Origin: Saccoglossus kowalevskii
Taxonomy: Eukaryota > Hemichordata > Enteropneusta > Harrimaniidae
Reading direction: 5' to 3'
Assembly (NCBI RefSeq): GCF_000003605.2
Contig: NW_003157234.1
Location: 241,416 to 288,518 of the forward strand
Length of the DNA: 47,103 bases
The notes beneath the pieces were generated by a model, which saw nothing but the letters and a program-made list of their open reading frames with translations, was not told the origin of the DNA and did no database searches. The first letter of the stretch is position 1. Each line of letters opens with the position of its first letter. Shown in pieces: positions 23,407 to 35,279 of this stretch. A program made the position numbers and the translations under genes.

Positions 23407-23838
23407 TCATTGCAGTCGATTTTTTTTGCTGAGAACTAAAGGGGCAATAGCAGACAAAAGGCTACCCAAGTGACTAGCGACAACTAGAATTCCGTAATAG
23501 TGGGAAAGCTTATTTCTATTACGGGTATGTATCAAAGTCGAATGAATCAACGGGTACACAGATGAAGACCCAGTTACTCCTAGTGAAATACCCCGTTGCA
23601 TAGAGTGGAAACTGCTTTTCTACAACAAATCGAAACACGGTGACACGGCAACAGCAGCAAAGATCAGCATGGCAAAACTGATGATGTCCACAATCCCAGG
23701 CAACGCTGAGTCGAATAACACCATCCTCATCGACTCACATATCGCTAATGCTGAGCGTTGTTTACGAAGTGTGAGCTTATTTGACCTATCAGACATATCA
23801 CGATTGGCTAAGAATAAGAGGTAGTCGAAAATATACAA
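23407..23838 (-). pseudogene. Unrecognised minus-strand reading frame broken by one stop
   Basis: Two open segments (23620-23838 and 23407-23601) lie in the same frame and are separated by a single TAG. Together they give about 144 codons. The composition is less AT-biased than the surroundings. The first part has SALPGIVDIISFAMLIFAAVAVS, written here as SALPGIVDIISF then AMLIFAAVAVS, a hydrophobic stretch that could span a membrane. The second has YYGILVVASHLGSLLSAI. No family was recognised. It could be a decayed gene or TE fragment, or chance. Confidence 0.15.
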
Positions 23839-25727
23839 ATGACCTGCATTGTGTCATATGAAAAAGCAATCACTTCAGTCGAAACTAAAACTAAAAGCCT
23901 TTATAATAAGTTTTAGAGCAAACTAAAAGACATGTCTTTGACGACCAAATTACATTTGTTTCACAAGTATGTCATTCAAACTTGGTGGGCGGATTACTGA
24001 TCCACATAATTCGTCTCGCGATTTGTCCTAGTTGCTGTCACTCTAATTAAATGAAATTCTGGGAATGTGTTATTTAAAGTCACATCGTATTTGTAACATG
24101 TTGAATCCTCCCCAACATGTAATTATAATGTACATCATTCGTTGTTTATAACTGCCACTGCCACTAAGTATTCATTGAATATATAAATAGCTTTGAATAA
24201 TAACATTCTGCAAAATCACGATTACAAACTCGTTGCGTAGCTACCTGTTTACTTTGTTGCAAGTGGACACACTTAGTGTACTTTAGAATAAAATTGTCAA
24301 ATTAACCAATTTGTTCATTTTGAAGTGAATATTTAAGACAGGTTTATGCTATGACGTCACATATAGGCATTGTAGTTGTACTTACACATAATAATTGAGT
24401 AGATGAGCCAAAGCTATGAAAATGCTGTATTGATTGAAATTTACCACATATCAGTTTGCTACACTATGATGGAAAATATTCAACTGCAGAAATCAAAACC
24501 TTCTTTCCCATCAACAACAAATCAATGAGCATGCTGTTTAAAAAGGAAAGAAATGTTATTCATCTATATTTGAACAGTATGGATATTGATTAACCCTCAG
24601 TGCAACCCATCAGGTATGTTATAAGGCAAATACATTCTAGATAATAAAATAAGAAATTCAATCATATTGCAAATTACCCTTCGGGTATTAGGATCAATTG
24701 CTGCAATGCTGTGAATTATGAAGTCATATTGCTGTTTATAAAGTTCGCAATAATTTGTTAACTGCTAAAATTACCAATATGCAGCAAAGTTGTCTCGATG
24801 GTGACATAACTTTGTTCCTAATTATTGCGAAATACCTTTAGTACTGCAAAATAATTATTGCTGGGATGCATATCCCTTGAAAATGACAAGCAAAAAGTGG
24901 TGAGGGGAACAAAAACACAACTTGATACATGGTCAATTAAATTTGTAGCAATAGTGTGTTAAAGTAATTTTATATCCCAGAAGATCCAACGCTGAGGTAA
25001 TTATAAAGAAAATGACACTTAGTTCAGTCAGTTTTCGGAACACTGTATTTATCAATTATAATGTCTATTCCAGAAAGCTTTGATGTATTATACTTATTAT
25101 ATATGTATTGCACAATTTGATTACGACTCCATTAAAATTAAGGCCACTAGCGTGTAGTTGCTTATATGCTATAGAATTGAATGTAATGTAATGGACAGAA
25201 TGGATTGAATGAACATAGTTTTGAAATTTGATTATTATATCTATTCCGCCAGAAAATATGATCGTCATTGAAAGTCAATTAACATTGCTTTGACACTTGT
25301 ATATATAAACCAAGGTGTATATGTACCTTGGATAGAACTCTCTTAGATTTGTTTGTGATGATCTATTTAATTATCTAATGTATATTTTTGGCTTGCTGAA
25401 AACCACAATTTCGATTGCTTTGATACTATACATTAGGTACCTCAGATGGGCCTCTCTCAGATTTGTTCATTTCGTGGCAAAAATGACGTGGTATTTCAGC
25501 CGAGAGGCTGTTTGTTATTGATATTGAGTTCAGATGCTCGCAGTATAAATTTTCCACTTGTGTTTATTACGTATTATTCCCATCAGTATGATAATATCGA
25601 TTGGTTTTTATTCGAGTTGTCGCTATTTTCCACTCTGCTCTAGATTTCTGCACAATTAATCAAACATGTATATGATGTGTTTGTAAATTATATTATTAAT
25701 AAATTGATAATTCATTTTATAAATTCT
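23839..25727. other. AT-rich noncoding stretch
   Basis: No RNA gene, recognisable ORF or clear repeat was found. ORFs at 25065-25268 (-) and 25446-25643 (+) are featureless. Confidence 0.45.
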
Positions 25728-25887
25728 TCGTGATTTAGTCAGGTAATAATTGAATATAAACAAAATTATTGAAAACCACAAATGAGCTCTGCAATAACAT
25801 CCAATGAATACCCAATATTAATACATTCGTTAGCGTCTAGATATATCTGAAAATCTGATTAGTCTGTCCTGCCAGACGATAAATAAT

Positions 25888-25898
25888 TACATTATTTC
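25888..25898 (+). repeat. Target-site duplication, left
   Basis: TACATTATTTC recurs exactly at 26229-26239 and brackets the 330-bp insertion. In the paralogous copy a single related AACATTCTTTC stands at 30343-30353. Confidence 0.75.
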
Positions 25899-26228
25899 TA
25901 AATATACAACATAAAACCGACCGGCGGAAAAATGGTTAAACACTACATGATTTAAAAAGAACAGACGTTTCAAGTTCAACTCTTCGTCAGTGTGACAGGA
26001 CAGGAAACGGGAATACAATACTAAAAAAACAGACAAAGGGACCACGTAGGCATTATATCACGTGGAAAGCCTGAAATTGGATATTCATGCCACCAGGTGC
26101 AAGCATTCCGAGTTGATAAATTAGTGACTGTTCTAAGTTGAATCGCTGATCAGATTTATTTTGTTCATTTTCCATGTTTATACTATTTGTAGCATCACAT
26201 TTTGTTGTGAGTTTTGTGTCTAGTTTTA
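25899..26228 (-). mobile_element. 5'-truncated Penelope-like element, 3' end only
   Basis: On the minus strand a frame reads NEQNKSDQRFNLEQSLIYQL, continues with GMLAPGGMNIQFQAFHVI, and stops at TAA (26053-26055). This resembles the carboxy terminus of the same retroelement family as the RT fragment at 15499. About 155 bases of 3' untranslated sequence follow, including the hammerhead-like core at 25967-25990. The insert is bounded by an 11-bp direct duplication, as expected for target-primed insertion with 5' truncation. An empty site is preserved in the paralogous block near 30343. CCACGT and ACGTGG flank the stop codon as a small palindrome. Confidence 0.7.
25967..25990 (-). ncRNA. Hammerhead-ribozyme-like core in the Penelope-like 3' region
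   Basis: The minus strand reads CTGACGA, then AGAGTTGAACTT, then GAAAC. CUGANGA and GAAA are the invariant hammerhead core boxes. The segment between them can form a short stem II (GAGU/ACUU with one G-U pair and a UGA loop), leaving one extra A. Hammerhead motifs are known in Penelope-like elements. Stems I and III were not established here, so catalysis is doubtful. Confidence 0.35.
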
Positions 26229-26239
26229 TACATTATTTC
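26229..26239 (+). repeat. Target-site duplication, right
   Basis: Exact second copy of TACATTATTTC. Homology to the paralogous block resumes immediately after it (CGATAC). Confidence 0.75.
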
Positions 26240-26600
26240 GATACTTGCCATCAATATATATTGAAATTATATCGAAGTATAACGTGTTTGCTGACATTTG
26301 TTTGCCTTTCATCTTGGTACAGCGACTTTTCTTTTTGGTGAGATCGAGACTAAACAAATCTAAAAAAAGATATGAATGCCATTTGTTCTACTATTTTATT
26401 CGAGCAGGAATAATAGGCTATTAGCGTACTCAATACACGTAAAAGACAGCTTCCTTGTCACTTGACTTCGGTTCGCTATTCTCAAATGCATAATAGAGGA
26501 TGGGTTGTGATCAGGGCAACAGATGAGCAGTAAAATACATCATAATTTAGTTGAGATTAAATTATTGTTTGCTATGATATAATATATTATGAATGAACGA

Positions 26601-28186
26601 TCATTCCGATGAGGTCCGATTCACTGGACATTTTTTTCTGGAATAACAGTGTGATATGTACCTTGATAATAACCTGAAAGCATTGCCCTGTAGATGTTAG
26701 TAACGTGATTCATGGCTCGTTAACACACAATACATTTTGTTCTTTACGCTCCATGTGCATCTGAAGTTACAGTCAAAAATAATATCACACCTTGAATGAC
26801 TGGTTTTGGCGCTCGTATAATGATGCTTTATATATCACTACCCATATTCTTCCAAATACCATATCATCCAATGTCCTGCGGTGATATAACTTCTTATATA
26901 TTTCCAGAAGATTGCTTTTCAGTAGCTCACGTAGTCGGTAACTAATCAATATTATACATGCCTAAAACAATATTTGATAAGGACAGTGTTTTAATAATAA
27001 AATATTGTTAGTATCCAATATCTACATGTCTGTTTACCCGAGTGAAAAAAAATATTGTGAAAAAAGTCATTACGAGTTTACATCTGCAAGTTCCCAATCC
27101 AATCTATATCCTTGTTTTTTTTATTTCTAAGTCCACTAAATGCAAAAACAAAATAATTGAAAAAACAAACAAACAGAACACTTAAATAGGTTTAATGACA
27201 CTGATGTGCGGTGACATTAACAATTATATACTTAAACATTACGGGTATTTTAGGTTGTCATGAAGAATTGTTCAAAATTATTAACCCTATACAGTGCTGG
27301 AACCGTATTGTCGTGTTGACATTGACGCATTTAACATATAATTAATTTGGGACGCAGTCATGCGTATAAAAACAGTCCTTAAAATTCGAACAAAGCAACT
27401 AAAATAAACAATTATCTACATTTGTCGATGTACCATATGTTGCATTATTTATATATACAATGAGTCAACTGACGATCTAAAATTATTTTGATCAAATATG
27501 GCAGCACCTACCACTGTTATGCACCAACCAAACACAATGTATACACATACATTATTTATATTATGTAATTTGTGTTTGGTGATTACGTGACAAACATACG
27601 TGCACCCGTCTAATGTGAAACGATGGATATCTAGATGATCTTAATATTTACCTATCCACCTTGGTCGTATATACATGTGTATATCAATCTGCCAAAGTGA
27701 TCTTTTTGAATGTACAACAAGTTTTTTTAGATAATTGTTCCAGATGCATAACCCTGTATAGTTTATAATTGTTATAGTTTTATCTTATCCCGGGTAACAC
27801 AACAGCGAATGTTACCTATAATTGGGGAGGATGCAATTAATCAGATCATATTCATTTGATACTTACGCGCGTAATAACGTGGTCTAACAATTATTGAACA
27901 CAACTAGTTCACCAATATGTCTTGCCACCTAGTGATGAATGATAGGTTACATAGTTGTGTTAACGCAATGTAAATAACACCAGAGTGACAATTATCTGGA
28001 GCGTATTGCAAAGCTGATTTTTTTATAGAGACGATAAGAAAAGAAAATCAAAAATCAATATCATTGGTAAACGCCCATACCCAATAATCCCCGGCGCCAA
28101 ATTGCAATGAGAAAACAATATTTCTGTTGACATGTACAAAACGTGTTGTGACGCCAAGCGTTGGATTGTTCACCCACCAACAGGGA
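26601..28186. other. Noncoding stretch up to the gap
   Basis: AT-rich, with several A- and T-runs (27046-27066, 27114-27122). An inverted repeat CCAAACACAA (27528-27537) and TTGTGTTTGG (27570-27579) encloses 32 bases. No gene is supported. Confidence 0.45.
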
Positions 28187-28410
28187 NNNNNNNNNNNNNN
28201 NNNNNNNNNNNNNNNNNNNNNNNNNNNNNNNNNNNNNNNNNNNNNNNNNNNNNNNNNNNNNNNNNNNNNNNNNNNNNNNNNNNNNNNNNNNNNNNNNNNN
28301 NNNNNNNNNNNNNNNNNNNNNNNNNNNNNNNNNNNNNNNNNNNNNNNNNNNNNNNNNNNNNNNNNNNNNNNNNNNNNNNNNNNNNNNNNNNNNNNNNNNN
28401 NNNNNNNNNN
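28187..28410. other. Assembly gap (224 N)
   Basis: Unsequenced scaffold gap. Any reading frame crossing it is meaningless. Order and distance across it depend on scaffolding evidence not visible here. Confidence 1.
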
Positions 28411-29434
28411 ATCGAAGGATCAAAAAGTGACGATATATCTTTTATCCTGTAGTAGAGATTGGCAAAATCTATTAATAAGTGTCACAGTGTTAGGCCAGTA
28501 CTGTGACATTATATCTAAGTGCAATATTTGATAGTAAAACAATAAAGGTATATTTGTTTATATTGTTCGACACGTCTTATATAACATATTAGCTTGGAAA
28601 ATGTAGAGCAAAAGGTCGTCGGAACATCGTGTGAGAGTGAGCACGCCGTGTTCCATTCCATTGCTTCCCGTTTATATTCTTACTGTGCAATTGATCAGTG
28701 AAAGCACGATATTTGTAACAGTGGATGCTATGGTACAGGAAACAAAATGATGTTTGCGAGGCAACAACAGGGCTTTTAAGACCATTTGCGTCTACATATA
28801 CTGTATCTGCGAAGTATAGTAAATACTTAGCGCAATGGCCTAATGTATTTAGTAGAAGCGCGTGTAAAAATGTTTATATATGTGTTCGTTTGGCCTTACG
28901 TACTGTCAAATATTGACAGGTACAGTCATTTAGCGAGACTTTTGGTCGAATCAGTTAATCGCCAAGGTCGTTCAATTGTTGGTAATACCGCAACTCAAGA
29001 TCTCGAATGCGGAGTTTCGTGTTACACTTACCGATTGGTTTTGTTGCATACAAGTGCAACTGTTCTTCTGTTCATCAGAAACAAATACGATTTTCTTTGT
29101 CAATGAAAGGCCCCATGCTTCCGCTATTTCTTGAGTTAAATAGGTACTGTCACACAAAGGAAATGAAACACAGTTTGACATTTTGAAGTATTATGAGTTG
29201 TACTTCTTTCTATTGACGCGAGCTCTGGCTCACATTGGGAGTTTCAAAACAAACAGTTAAAATTGTTCAACGACGACTTTAGCCAACAATCCAAGACTTC
29301 TTTATTTCACAGAACTATTTTGCATATTATATTTTTTTGAATCCAATATAATGTATAATTACCAAGCCCATTGGATATACATATATATAATTATACTTTT
29401 TTTGCAACCATGATCTAGGACACATTGAAAAATG

Positions 29435-29484
<50 letters not shown>

Positions 29485-30177
29485 TTGGCCTTGATCTTAG
29501 TTATTATGAATAATTTTATATTGGAAGAAATGAAATGACGAGTGAACTAATGGCAATGTTATACTAATAACTATTTTTTACTAATAACCATTTTTTGTTT
29601 GCTAATATTGAATACGAGAGCGACCCTCTTCGGTAGAGTGGTATAACTCTAAACAGATCATTAAAACACGAAAAACGTCCTTTCGACTTTATGTGAGATT
29701 TGCCGTTACATGCACTGCATAATGACAAGATTCACACAGTTTTAACACTAGAAGTTTGTGAAACATGTAATAGTAGTATTCTCTTTCATTTCTGTTTTGG
29801 GCACATGTATCCAGTTTAATTTATATACGTAATTACAAATGTAGAGTTTTTACAATCTACAATAGTATGGGTGTAGTATTCCTTCCGCGAAAATACAAAA
29901 TGAATCCATCAACACATTAAACAAAAAAAAAATCATTTAAGACATTAAAAACACGTCCTCATGCATTATGGATTCCAATTGTTTGAACCATGTGCGGTAG
30001 CAAATTATATTTTATGTATATTAACCTTATTCGAAAAGCTTGCCACTATTTTAAGGTATACAAATCGGAACTGTCAGTGTAAAGTTCTGTCACGTATTTC
30101 AAAACGGTTTAAAGAATAACCACCTATGAGACCAGTCCATGCTCAACCTCCTCCGATGTTAATCAAGGTAATTATCG
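28411..30177. other. Noncoding stretch with a TA microsatellite
   Basis: The patch at 28600-29200 is less AT-rich and has overlapping ORFs on both strands (28725-28916, 28843-29106, 28972-29181), but none has a recognisable domain. The rest is AT-rich and featureless apart from the microsatellite. Confidence 0.4.
29439..29483. repeat. TA dinucleotide microsatellite
   Basis: About 22 uninterrupted TA units. Confidence 0.95.
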
Positions 30178-30800
30178 TTCATGATTCAGTTAGTGATATT
30201 TGGATGAAAACACAATTATTGATAACCACAAATGAGCTCTGTAATAACATTCAATGGATGCGTAATACAGTACTAGTATATTTACAAGAGTCTAGATACA
30301 TTTGTAAAGCTGACTCGTCTGTCTTGCTCGATGATAAATGATAACATTCTTTCGATACGTGGCATAACGTGTTTGCACTTTTCAGAAATCAATAATGAAA
30401 TACAGTATTCCTATTGGAATAACGATTTCCCCGTTTGGCGAGATTGTGAATAAACGTACATTTAATTTGTTTAATTGTTATTCATCATTAGTTAAAAACC
30501 TAGCACCTTTATAAGATTCGAAAGGGTGACATGTGAGAAATAAGCTACAACCATCTCCCACTGCAATATGCGAAATGAAATACTAGGCTATTAATGTGCC
30601 CAATAAGTAACAGATGGTTTTGCGTCGCTAAACTCAGGTGCATGATGGGGTTGAGATTGTGATCAGGGCATTTTTCTTTCATATTGGTGACTAAGCATTC
30701 GGCATTAGTGCGGTTGGATGTACACATCTGTCAACAGATTACATCATAATAGAGGTTAAATTATTTTTGCTGTGATATAAATCCAATGAATGAATGAACG
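30178..30800 (+). repeat. Older repeat pair, copy 2 (empty site)
   Basis: Partner of 25728-26600. It lacks the Penelope-like insertion. At the corresponding point (30343-30353) it reads AACATTCTTTC followed by CGATAC, which is the pre-insertion arrangement. It has its own extra sequence between about 30400 and 30560. Confidence 0.75.
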
Positions 30801-30816
30801 AACGAACGAACGAATG
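30788..30816. repeat. GAAT/GAAC tetranucleotide microsatellite
   Basis: Tandem GAAT units switch to GAAC and back to GAAT. The array sits at the end of the repeat block. The partner copy has only a short GAATGAACGA there, so the array expanded in this copy. Confidence 0.9.
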
Positions 30817-32494
30817 AATTAGCAGTTTTATGTACTTGACGTTCCTGGAAGTAAGACTCTTCATATGTTTGAACATCAATATTACATCAGGTGAAATCCG
30901 CAGGTGATCACGAGATTACTAAGTAAAAATAATCTATTGTCTTTTTTTCAAAGACCGTTTTTAAATTTGAAAAATTGTTTATCCTCGCTGTCAATGTACG
31001 CGTTTCGATTGAATTCACGGGTCAATCTCTTCAAGCTTTTAGAACACGCGTAATGATTATGTTCCTGTCTAAAGTAGGTGTTAATCGTTTCTCGCAACTG
31101 CTAATTTTCGATGACACCATGACTCGAACCAATGATGCAATTTTCTATTCGATTTCTACCTGGAAATTGGTGTTAAGGATCTCAATGGTCACACAATCAA
31201 TTTGCCCCAAATTGTCATTTTCGCAAGAAATTAAAAATAACGACCAAACCACATGACTGAATTTATTTTTCGGGAAAGTTTTTCGGGGAAATGTCGGACG
31301 CCTGAATTTAGGGGCATGGGTTAATTAATACACAATTCACCATCCTGGAATATAGTGCTTCAAGACAGCACGTGGTAAAATTTGTGTTAGGTATAAAATA
31401 CTTCCGACATAACCCCTGCAAAGAATGAGTCCATTTCCTCGTACATTTTTTAAATACTGACCCTTTCAACTCTATAATTAAATAAACCAACCAGGTCAGT
31501 AATTTTGTATGGCTCCTGCTACTGATTTTTTCAATTAACATTAGCTGCGGGAAGCACAACCACACGATCGCAAGTGTTCTTGGTCTAGAGTTCTTACCAA
31601 AATAATGTTTATATATCATCCCATGTTAATCATTTTTTTTCTGTGCTTTATCGCATTTATTTTTTTCAAATATTGTCTCATATTCATACTCAATAATTAT
31701 ATTAACAATGGCAATCGCCCCCTAAACATACAACCATACAACAGTTGAAATGCCGAAAATCCTAAACAGGACTGCTATATATCGATCCTAGTTTTAGATC
31801 GGTTCCGTTATTGCACATCTGTTTGAGCATTTACTTTCATTAATATGCTGGATAGAACCATTATCATGGGGCGATAGGAACTTGTGACGAGTAGTTTCAT
31901 GGACGAGCATAATAAATTACGCTATTAACGTTAATTTTGTTATGTTATATACCATATCAAAGCATATTTTGCCACTTTTTCAACAGTATAGTGCATTTTT
32001 GTGGTTGCTAACGGTATCGAAAATTGGTTGAAAATCGCCGTTTTGGGATAAATTGTGTTTAAAACTATTTCATTTCCGAACGCATAGGTTTATCGACTGG
32101 CAGTTTGACTGATTTAAAACATATTTTTACTGGATTTAACGAACAAAAGTTAGTAGTATTTCCATTGAATAGTTTTTCCACAATGCCCTTTAAAAGTTTC
32201 ACACTTTTAAAATGATCCGTATTTAACGCTATTGCCGATTGTCAATGCGGTTACTTTTTTTTCTCGAAGCATTAAATCCAGACCGGAATAATTGTTCCTG
32301 AATAGAGGAAATGACAAAATAGTATGGGAGCTAAATAGTTTTGAAGGACCTGGTTGAAGTCGAAAATGAAGTAGAGATAATCGCCATTTTCTTTAAATGT
32401 ACGCAAAACCTCGAATATCGCTTCGTCTACCTTTAGAACACTGCCTAAACACCACGAAAAGATCGAGTACCACAACAGGAACAACACTGTTTTT
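30817..32494. other. Noncoding stretch
   Basis: ORFs 30975-31256 (+) and 31308-31619 (-) are open for about 100 codons each without any recognisable domain. The part of the 32272-32658 minus frame lying below 32495 also has no family resemblance. No RNA gene was seen. Confidence 0.4.
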
Positions 32495-32804
32495 ATTGTT
32501 ACTTTTCTGACAGCTGACAGAAATTCTTGTTCGGCCGTCTCTACGATATTTGAAGCCAAAATATGTATGGGTGAGCGGAAATTGCCGCGGGAAATTGGTG
32601 GCGGAAGTCCAACATAACTTGATAATTTGATGAGCGCCTGTCTGCCCATTGCTCCCATTCCATGAATTTTCTTTCTGTTAATCTCGAAATGATTGCTTTT
32701 CTGTTATCTCGAAATGTTTTCCCTTTTTGTTTTGAAGAAGTCATCCACACAGCTTGATGACAGTCGTCATTCAAACATCTCAACTCGAGAAAACTATTAG
32801 CCAT
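32495..32804 (-). pseudogene. Mutator-like transposase-domain fragment, frameshifted
   Basis: The minus strand reads CLNDDCHQAVWMTSSKQKGK then TFRDNRKAI in one frame. It then shifts to GMGAMGRQALIKLSSYVGLP followed by PPISRGNF and ETAEQEFLSAVRK. The CxxxC start, the basic NR-A segment, the G-MG-G..AL...LPPP block and the following helix match the style of the Mutator-like transposase domain found in many invertebrate genomes. The frame shift falls at a short tandem duplication (TTTCTGTTAATCTCGAAATG at 32672-32691 and TTTCTGTTATCTCGAAATG at 32698-32716). Homology ends near 32500, before the catalytic region, so only the amino-terminal part of the domain remains. No terminal inverted repeats were found. 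Confidence 0.65.
32672..32716. repeat. Tandem duplication that breaks the transposase frame
   Basis: Two near-identical units of about 25-26 bases stand side by side inside the transposase fragment. Their length difference and one-base indel move the reading frame from one open segment to the other. Confidence 0.8.
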
Positions 32805-34542
32805 AATGTGAATGAACTATTTTAATTACGTCATAATCGAGTATGAGCCATATATTAACGATTGCTGATGCTGCAAGTGAATTTGTACAAATACGAATAG
32901 AAACAAAACATGTTTATATAAACAACAATGGAACCAGAAGAGGCGCACCACTACCTTATATGTATAACCAGAAGCATACTAGTCCGAGAGTGCAACATGC
33001 TTACCAGTTGCTACCAATATCGAAAAAAGTCACATTTGAGTATTGAAAAATTGCAATAGTTTAACGAGTTAAAGTGACAACAATCATAAGGGGTAGATGA
33101 AGAATATGTGAGTGACATTTCAAAAGAGTTTGAATTAGGTTTTGGTGGATTCGCCGTGTAAATGTGTTACATTACACAACATAATGTAGGTAATCAATGC
33201 CTATAGTTTTATCGCTGTCTACTCAGGCATGTTTTAGTTTCTGCTGGTTCGAAACGTTTAAATGCTTAGTATAGGCACTTATTTTCACTTGTTTTGAGTC
33301 ATTGACGTTGTATAAATGCTAGAAAAGTATTGTGCATTATTATTTTAATTGTATTGTTATGTTAGTCAAAAGCTAAACGCATTTTAACATGTTCCTCTAG
33401 TGTATTCACCTCATTTAAACATTGATCCCTATGGAAGCACATTTTCAGTAATTACAACCCATTTAATAGTTATTGAGTTATTGGTCAGTTTGATAGATAA
33501 CATTTCATCCAAGTACATCTGTACGATGTTGACTGTTGTCACACTTATTATCGTATAAATAAATGGTTAAACTGTATCCTGTTATTGGTTGGTTCCTACG
33601 TGATTGACTCAATGACGGTAATGCACAATTTCACAAATCAGTGTTGACATATAATATCCGCCACAAGTCTCAGGTAGTTAATGAGAGCGATATTGAAATA
33701 TAAAGCGATTACTGAAGGCGAAATAGCTGATAGTTTTTTGATGGACTCGTTAATATAGGAGAGCATGCGGTTTTGGTGCCAGTTGGTCAACCATGGAGCT
33801 GCTGATTGTTTATCACGTGTACCCATTTTCTTTTTTTACAGAAATAAAAAAATATTTACCAGTCACAAGTTTCAGATGAAAAGACAATTCTGTCTGTGCA
33901 ATAACCAATTCGAGCATATAGTAGCAGCAGTCTAGTGCCCCATCCAGTGTGGTTGTGAGAGCAAATAAATATTCGTCCTTAAGATGTAATCAGATTTTGA
34001 AGGCTGTACTGGAGATTCGAACAGAGGAAAAGCCAAAGTTATCGCTGATGGTGGTTTAGATTTTCATATAATTAATTGACATTTCACCAACAAACAGTCA
34101 TGCAAAGTCGGAGATAATGTGACATAAGTCTGCGAAATGATTAACCAAAAAAAGCAGCCTTATTTAAATATTCAACGTGCATTATACAACAAGTAAAATG
34201 TAAAGTTAACAATATATTGCATTCTGGAGTGATGCGCGAATCAAAATAACTCATTGTCACTTCTCTCATATTTCTTTAGATATAACGATGAGACACATAT
34301 TTGAACATGATATGTACATTAGAATACATGCGGGAGGCAAGGGCTTAAAGTACATGCTTTGTGGCACGAATAACAAATATGCAATCTTGAGTTTGGTGAT
34401 GAATAGTTTTACTGATAAATTACTTTTACTTACTAAACTATCATTCAATAATAGGGATAGTGGAATCATTTACTGTATGTAGTAGATAATTCTAGAATTT
34501 GATACCCAAAATAGACAATAAACAGAAAACAAAATAGTATTT

Positions 34543-34610
34543 TAGACACTGAAATGAAACAAAGCAAAAGAAATTGTTATTCTAGACACTGAAATAAAAC
34601 AAAGCAAAAG
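34543..34610 (+). repeat. 40-bp period tandem duplication
   Basis: TAGACACTGAAATGAAACAA starts at 34543 and recurs with one change (ATAAAACAA) at 34583. Both copies are followed by AGCAAAAG. Confidence 0.85.
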
Positions 34611-35221
34611 GTCCATACCTACGGAATTTAAACAAATTATTATGCCACAACAGTTGTATGGTAGGCTATATAGTGAAATAGATCTGATAAAAAAACACTG
34701 AGATGAATGAAGTCGAACAATGGTTGCTAATATTGAAGAGTTTGATTATAATAGAATCTAATTGTACTTACCGCACATTATACTTACTGGGTTACTTAGA
34801 AAAAATGGTAGTACATGATAATTATTTGGCTTATTGTGCAACACAGGGTTCGTAAAGTTGAATAGAACAGTATTATCTGATTTTTTTCAAATTACAGATG
34901 ATACATTACAATAGATTGAGATTTTGTAATTACTGAAAAATATTTAATAGGGAATTTAGTGAGATACAGCCAAAAACAATGCTCTGATCAAGAATGTTTA
35001 ATCATCATTGTGTTTTATTACGATATTATTATGTTGAATATCATTCATTGGAATACTTTCCTGAATGGAATGGCCAATGTCAACTGTAAACTAGACGTTG
35101 TCATCATTGTACAATAATGGAACCTAATGGAACGACATTTATGTTAGTCTTTATTTTGATAGAGATAACTTATTTATCCACGTGGCTTCACGATGTACAA
35201 ATTGATTTGCTTGGATGATGT

Positions 35222-35279
35222 TGGGGTTAGTTCTCTAGCTAAGGTACTGATGGGGTTAGTTCTCTAGCTAAGGTCCTGA
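35222..35279 (+). repeat. 29-bp exact-phase tandem duplication
   Basis: TGGGGTTAGTTCTCTAGCTA with its following AAGGTACTGA occurs at 35222-35250 and again at 35251-35279 with one base changed (AAGGTCCTGA). This is a recent slippage or repair event. Confidence 0.9.

Larger units (their letters stand above)
25728..26600 (+). repeat. Older repeat pair, copy 1 (carries a Penelope-like insertion)
   Basis: This copy shares ordered blocks with 30178-30800. They include ACCACAAATGAGCTCTG, then TCTAGATA, then CGATAAAT, then TAACGTGTTTGC, then TAGGCTATTA, then TGTGATCAGGGCA, and finally TGCTATGATATAA with GAATGAACGA. Identity is moderate (about 70%) with many indels. The extra 341 bases at 25899-26239 are explained by an insertion. 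The block itself has no coding capacity that could be recognised. Confidence 0.75.

Noticed and set aside
28061-28531. Open frames of 89-134 codons around 28.1-28.5 kb
   Set aside because: They run through 224 N bases, so most of the apparent protein is unknown residues and the frame is an artefact.
32843-33046. 67-codon plus-strand ORF next to the transposase fragment
   Set aside because: No domain or resemblance to transposase; it lies divergently and has typical AT-rich composition.
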